A stretch of 46,320 nt of DNA from the NCBI GenBank assembly GCA_903789595.1, contig CAIFEZ010000026.1:6454-52773 (forward strand). The letters are read 5' to 3'. Of the stretch, positions 42,851-46,320 are shown one piece after another. The position numbers were made by a program, and so were the translations under genes. Below the pieces are notes generated by a model, which saw nothing but the letters and a program-made list of their open reading frames with translations, ran no database searches and was not told where the DNA came from. Within the stretch, counting starts at the first letter, position 1, and each line of letters begins with the position of its first letter. This DNA is from an uncultured eubacterium 1-6 (GTDB taxonomy: Bacteria; Bacillota; Clostridia; Lachnospirales; Lachnospiraceae).

Positions 42851-43898
42851 ACCTGTCCTGCGTCAGCATCGGCAGATATTTTTCGTAATCGATTCCGTCG
42901 AGGAAGGAAGTGCCCGCCTTCACGGAGGCGTGGACGCCGGCGGACAGAAAGCTTCCGGCGGTTTGAACGGTCCGGTCCCAGCTCCACCCGCTGAGGCGTC
43001 CGCCGAGCACAACGGCGGCGAAGAGATCTCCGGTTCCGGAGAAATGTCCTTTTTCGTGAGGGAAGAGATACAGCGTTTCGCGGCTGCTGTTTACAAGCAG
43101 GTTTCCGATTTTCGGGCTGCTGCCTGCCGCGGGAGAATCATTGAATTTGAAATCGGTATTGCTGCCTGCCGCGGGAGAATCATCGGTTTTCAAATCGATA
43201 TTGGCGTCTGCCGCGGGGAGATCATTGATTTTCGAATCGGTATTGTCTGTGGATACGATGCGAATGCGGTTCTCTGACTTTATGGATCTTTCTTCTGAAA
43301 GGCCTGACGATAAGAGGCCGCAGAACGCACCGGATAATCCCGTGACGAGGATTGTTTTTCCCGTTTTATTCAGAAGAGAGCGGGCGAGGTTTCCGATCTG
43401 CTCCGGAAGCATCGGGTCGGAAGAGGAGAGGAACTTTCCGGGGTCGGTACCGGTCAGAAGGCAGAGCTCGGTGATATTCGGCGTCAGAATGTCCGCCTGT
43501 TCGGCGAGCGCCTTCATATCGCGGAGCAGATCCGGTGAAAAATTTGCGTAGGTGAAGCCGTCGTCTCCCATGACAGGATCCACCAGCAGCGTGGTTTCTC
43601 CGGTCTTGAACTGTTTCAGGAATTCTCTGACAAAGGAGGTCTGAGAGGAATCCGCCAGATAACCGGTCAGAATGCCGTCAAAGCGGGCGTGCAGCGAGGA
43701 CCAGTGCGAGAGATAGTGAGGCAGATCCGCGTTACAGTCTCTGGAATAATATCCTTCATATTCGGTCTGGGCCGTCAGTACTGCGGTGGGGACCGGATTC
43801 ACGGAAATCCCCATCGCGGAGAGAACCGAAATATCCGCCACCAGGGAACAGCGTCCCATACCGGAGAGATCGTTAATTGCGGCTGTTTTCTTTGTCAT
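42822..43898 (-). CDS. Pyridoxal kinase-like protein (PdxY/PdxK, ribokinase fold)
   Basis: Probably phosphorylates pyridoxal or pyridoxamine in vitamin B6 salvage. The 358-residue protein starts KKTAAINDLSGMGRCSL, includes LLVDPVMGDDG and TPNITELCLLTG, and ends with the catalytic GTGD region (GHFSGTGDLFAAV). An insert of three 14-residue Asp/Ser/Ala-rich repeats (DDSPAAGSNTDFKF type, about residues 218-260) interrupts the fold before the catalytic loop. The ATG at 43898 is preferred because AGGAAAGGAAT precedes it. Convergent with mgtE, overlapping it by 29 bases. It could also act on hydroxymethylpyrimidine, but length and motifs favour pyridoxal. Confidence 0.85.
   Translation of the reverse strand: MTKKTAAINDLSGMGRCSLVADISVLSAMGISVNPVPTAVLTAQTEYEGYYSRDCNADLPHYLSHWSSLHARFDGILTGYLADSSQTSFVREFLKQFKTGETTLLVDPVMGDDGFTYANFSPDLLRDMKALAEQADILTPNITELCLLTGTDPGKFLSSSDPMLPEQIGNLARSLLNKTGKTILVTGLSGAFCGLLSSGLSEERSIKSENRIRIVSTDNTDSKINDLPAADANIDLKTDDSPAAGSNTDFKFNDSPAAGSSPKIGNLLVNSSRETLYLFPHEKGHFSGTGDLFAAVVLGGRLSGWSWDRTVQTAGSFLSAGVHASVKAGTSFLDGIDYEKYLPMLTQDRFRLREAAEV
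43120..43245 (-). repeat. 42-bp in-frame repeats in the pyridoxal kinase-like gene (3 units)
   Basis: Units at 43120, 43162 and 43204 (plus-strand CTGCCGCGGGAGAATCAT core) encode 14-residue repeats on the minus strand. Confidence 0.85.
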
Positions 43899-44058
43899 TG
43901 CGTGATTCCTTTCCTGTGTCATTTCGTGCCTCTGGCTGTCTGCGGCACTGGCGGAGTGCGGCGCCAACTCTTATATTTTATGAAATTGAGATGGGGTTAA
44001 CAGGATCAGCGGGCATTAATTTCTTATGGTCAGACGCTGCTCGCGGTTCGACAGGAAA

Positions 44059-44104
44059 ACGCCCGGTGAAGGCTTACCGCACACGCGGTTCCTTCATCGG
44101 GCGT
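44059..44104 (-). terminator. Terminator of the ferredoxin gene
   Basis: ACGCCCGGTGAAGG (44059-44072) pairs with CCTTCATCGGGCGT (44091-44104), 14 bp with one wobble pair. On the minus strand it is followed by TTTTCC, consistent with termination of the ferredoxin transcript. Confidence 0.8.
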
Positions 44105-44124
44105 CTGTCGATTCCGGGCTTTTT

Positions 44125-44523
44125 TTACTTCTCCTCGATAAACAGGCAGTCCATCGGGCAGGCCTGCGCGCATTTGCCGCAGGCGATGCACTTGAATGCC
44201 TTCCCGACTGCCGGGTCTAATCTCATCACATGCATCGGGCAGACCTCAACGCAGGTTCCGCAGCCTGTGCAGAGCTTCTTGTTCACCATGTAAACGCCGA
44301 ACTTATTCTGAGTGATGGCGTTCTGCGGGCAGTTCCGTGCGCATTTGCCGCACTGAATGCAGGTCACCGGCTTTGTCTCGAAGGGGAATTCTTCCTTCAC
44401 GGTTTCGATCCGCAGAGCGGCAAGATCCAGATCATCGCTCTTGAAATAGGTATTCGCACATACCTGAACGCAGGTGAGGCAGTTCATGCACTCGGCTTCC
44501 TTGTTAACTTTCAGACGCTTCAT
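44125..44523 (-). CDS. 4Fe-4S ferredoxin-like electron carrier (four cluster motifs)
   Basis: Electron-transfer protein of the polyferredoxin type, probably a partner subunit for an unidentified oxidoreductase. The 132 residues contain four cysteine motifs: CMNCLTCVQVC (near 12), CIQCGKCARNCP (near 55), CTGCGTCVEVCP (near 85) and CIACGKCAQACP (near 112), enough for four [4Fe-4S] clusters in the arrangement of HycB/CooF-like subunits. AAGGAGGATG precedes the ATG. No catalytic partner is adjacent; the gene appears monocistronic, ending at a good terminator. Tiny size and high cysteine content make the assignment to the family firm but the partner unknown. Confidence 0.9.
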   Translation of the reverse strand: MKRLKVNKEAECMNCLTCVQVCANTYFKSDDLDLAALRIETVKEEFPFETKPVTCIQCGKCARNCPQNAITQNKFGVYMVNKKLCTGCGTCVEVCPMHVMRLDPAVGKAFKCIACGKCAQACPMDCLFIEEK

Positions 44524-44668
44524 AACTTGACATCCTCCTTGTCAATATAAATAGTACTGCTTTTCCCTTTTACGGCAGACGCCGCAAAAAACACTCAGAG
44601 TCATCACTTCTGAGCCTGTTTCAGATTGCTGAAAGATTGTATAATATTTAACATACTTCCATACTTAT

Positions 44669-44697
44669 AATCTATCGTATCCGCGATTGTTCGTCAA
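44669..44697 (-). promoter_or_regulatory. Possible promoter of the ferredoxin gene
   Basis: On the minus strand TTGACG (44697-44692), a 17-bp spacer and TAGATT (44674-44669). It would give a leader of about 140 nt with a hairpin CTCAGAG/CTCTGAG-like segment. Confidence 0.45.
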
Positions 44698-44773
44698 TAC
44701 GTGAATGCCGGAATCGGGCAATTTCCTGTACCGAATCCACAAAAACATTGGAGAATAAACAGGAAAATATGAA

Positions 44774-44841
44774 GAACCTGCACAATATAAGGACCTGCAC
44801 AAAATAAGGACCTGCACAATGTAAGAACCTGCACAATATCT
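44774..44841. repeat. 17-bp tandem array (4 units)
   Basis: GAACCTGCACAATATAA and variants begin at 44774, 44791, 44808 and 44825, exact 17-bp period, in the gene-free stretch between the ferredoxin and dehydrogenase genes. Confidence 0.9.
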
Positions 44842-44845
44842 ATAG

Positions 44846-44966
44846 CTGTTCATGCTGAACCAGTCAGGCAAAGACAAGCGGACCTTTGCCCGAACACTGC
44901 CGGCTGTAAAAGTTTGCAAATGGAAGCGGGATGTTTATCGCTGCTTTTTCAATATGCCGTGAACAG
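44846..44966 (-). mobile_element. Foldback (MITE-like) element, copy 4 (121 bp, deleted)
   Basis: Bounded by CTGTTCATG (44846-44854) and CGTGAACAG (44958-44966). Read on the minus strand, the sequence CTGTTCACGGCATAT...GCAG...CCATTTGCAAAC...CAGCC...GGGCAAAGGT follows the order of copy 3, with the centre missing. It directly follows the 17-bp array. Confidence 0.7.
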
Positions 44967-45063
44967 CAAACCATATTTTGTCCGAATATTTTTCTCTTCC
45001 GGTCTTGAACTTAGCAGTGCCGTAAGCCCATAATAAAAAAACTGTTACTTTCAGAAAAAAACG

Positions 45064-45104
45064 GCCGGCCTGCAGATCATAATAGAAACAGCCGGCCTGC
45101 AGAT
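45064..45104. repeat. 27-bp spaced direct repeat
   Basis: GCCGGCCTGCAGAT occurs at 45064 and 45091 in the leader region of the dehydrogenase gene; the rest of 44970-45240 shows no gene. Confidence 0.7.
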
Positions 45105-45261
45105 ACTGCCGCATACGGTGTATTCTGCGGATGGCGCTGCGCTGTGTTTCACATATCCTATATACGGGTAACGATTCGGCACCCAATCTCGAGAACGTGC
45201 GCTCCTCTCGATGTGCGGAATAGTTGCATATACTGAACGAAAAAACGAAAGGGTTGCATCG

Positions 45262-46269
45262 ATGAAGGTTTTACATATCGGGGAAAAGGGAAATATTGAG
45301 AAATATGCGGCCGGAAATCCGTATCTCTCCAGGCTGGAGATCATAGACATGCCGAGAGGACTGACGGATCTGGAGTACCTTTCTCGCGCAAAGGACGCGG
45401 AGTATATTGTGGCGGATGCCATTTCGAGAGTGTCAGCGGATTTGATCGCCGGGATGCCGAACCTGCGGATGATTCACTCTGAGGGAGTGGCCTTTGATCA
45501 GATCGACACGGAGGAAGCGGCGCGGCGAGGGGTCTTCGTGTGCAGCAGTCAGGGAATGAACGCTTCCGCGGTGGCGGAGCAGACGATCCTCCTGATGGTT
45601 GGTATGCTGAGGGACGTGGTAAACGGAGATCAGGCGGTCCGGGACGGACGCCAGATTCAGGTAAAAGGCGGGTACATCCGGTCAGGTTCGCTGCGGGAGC
45701 TGTCCGACTGCACGGTCGGGCTCATCGGGTTCGGTAGTATCGGGCGGCAGACCGCGCATCTTCTGAAAGCCTACGGAACACGGAATATCCTCTATTATAA
45801 GAGACATCCTCTCCCAAAAGAGCAGGAGGAACGGTACGGCGTGCAGTACCGGCCGCTGGATGAGCTGCTGGGGCAAAGCGACATCGTCAGCCTGCATGTA
45901 CCGGTGACGCACGAGACGGAGTATATGGCAGATTTCGGGTTTTTCAGCAAAATGAAGCAGGGAGCGTATTTCGTCAACACGTCCAGAGGAGAACTTGTGG
46001 AGGACGATGCGCTGATCCACGCCCTGGCATCCGGGAAGATTGCGATGGCCGGACTGGATACCCTGGACTGCGAGCCGGTTCAGAAGGATCATGTGCTGCT
46101 GGAGCAGCCGAGAGAGATCGCGCGCAGGATCCTCTTCAGTCCGCATATCGGCGGAATCACCGGCGCCTCCTTCACACGCAGTATGGCCATGGTGCTGGAG
46201 GACATCCGGATCGTCGAAGAAGGCGGGATACCGGAGAAAACCGTGAAGTCCCCACAGGGCAGCCGGTGA
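45262..46269 (+). CDS. D-isomer-specific 2-hydroxyacid dehydrogenase
   Basis: NAD(P)-dependent enzyme interconverting a 2-keto acid and a D-2-hydroxy acid. The 335-residue protein has the nucleotide-binding GFGSIG (156-161) and the catalytic triad Arg242 (NTSRGELV), Glu271 (DTLDCEP) and His295 (SPHIGG), all in place. The overall length is that of phosphoglycerate dehydrogenase-like proteins without an ACT domain, so the substrate (3-phosphoglycerate, lactate, glyoxylate or other) is open. ATG at 45262 has GAAAGGG upstream; the frame is open earlier but without a site. No neighbour clarifies its pathway. Confidence 0.9.
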   Translation: MKVLHIGEKGNIEKYAAGNPYLSRLEIIDMPRGLTDLEYLSRAKDAEYIVADAISRVSADLIAGMPNLRMIHSEGVAFDQIDTEEAARRGVFVCSSQGMNASAVAEQTILLMVGMLRDVVNGDQAVRDGRQIQVKGGYIRSGSLRELSDCTVGLIGFGSIGRQTAHLLKAYGTRNILYYKRHPLPKEQEERYGVQYRPLDELLGQSDIVSLHVPVTHETEYMADFGFFSKMKQGAYFVNTSRGELVEDDALIHALASGKIAMAGLDTLDCEPVQKDHVLLEQPREIARRILFSPHIGGITGASFTRSMAMVLEDIRIVEEGGIPEKTVKSPQGSR

Positions 46270-46320
46270 ACCAATGTCATTAAGTTAAACTCTATGAGTT
46301 AGATTCCATTGTTGGTCTAA

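Overview
The window looks like chromosome from a strictly anaerobic Clostridia-type Firmicute, most likely Lachnospiraceae. The evidence is a class III anaerobic ribonucleotide reductase (nrdD/nrdG), a reverse rubrerythrin next to a PerR-type regulator, a CIRCE site before dnaK, Gram-positive ribosome binding sites (AAAGGAGG), several TTG starts, archaeal/eukaryotic-type IleRS and ProRS, and a gene order (hup-rqcP-divIC-tilS-hpt-ftsH) typical of Firmicutes. Most of the sequence is moderately GC-rich; one gene (37233-38261) is clearly AT-rich.

Layout. 1-690: two tandem repeat arrays and a long inverted repeat. 660-8353: a cellobiose/cellodextrin locus, with a GH94 cellobiose phosphorylase (minus strand) divergent from a LacI-type regulator and followed by an ABC sugar-binding lipoprotein and two permeases; palindromic operators surround both divergent promoters. 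8847-19961: DEDD exonuclease, ileS, glycogen phosphorylase, a large TPR/acidic-repeat/AAA protein of unknown function, rsmA. 20209-26210 (minus): reverse rubrerythrin, perR, nrdG, nrdD, proS. 26687-34022: cca, hup, rqcP, divIC, tilS, hpt, ftsH. 34371-38261: GH13 alpha-glycosidase, DUF1304 membrane protein, AT-rich acyltransferase. 38381-46269: tRNA-Leu, dnaK with its own CIRCE, mgtE, a pyridoxal kinase-like gene, a multi-cluster ferredoxin, a D-2-hydroxyacid dehydrogenase.

How the genes fit together. Cellobiose would be imported by the ABC system (its ATPase is not encoded here), split by phosphorolysis to glucose-1-phosphate and glucose, and alpha-glucans handled by glycogen phosphorylase and the GH13 enzyme. 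The remaining genes are mostly housekeeping: tRNA charging and maturation, ribosome maturation and quality control, division, anaerobic DNA precursor synthesis and peroxide defence.

What stands out is repeated DNA rather than a defence or mobile cassette. I count about fifteen unrelated tandem arrays in 46 kb. Many sit directly after stop codons; others are in frame inside conserved proteins (tilS, divIC, the pyridoxal kinase, the AAA protein). Two families of dispersed palindromic elements also recur: a foldback (MITE-like) family with CTGTTCACG ends in four copies, and a roughly 65-bp CTTCGAAAAC hairpin family in three copies. The left edge carries a strikingly regular 51-bp hairpin array. 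No CRISPR array, integrase, transposase, toxin-antitoxin or phage gene was recognised.
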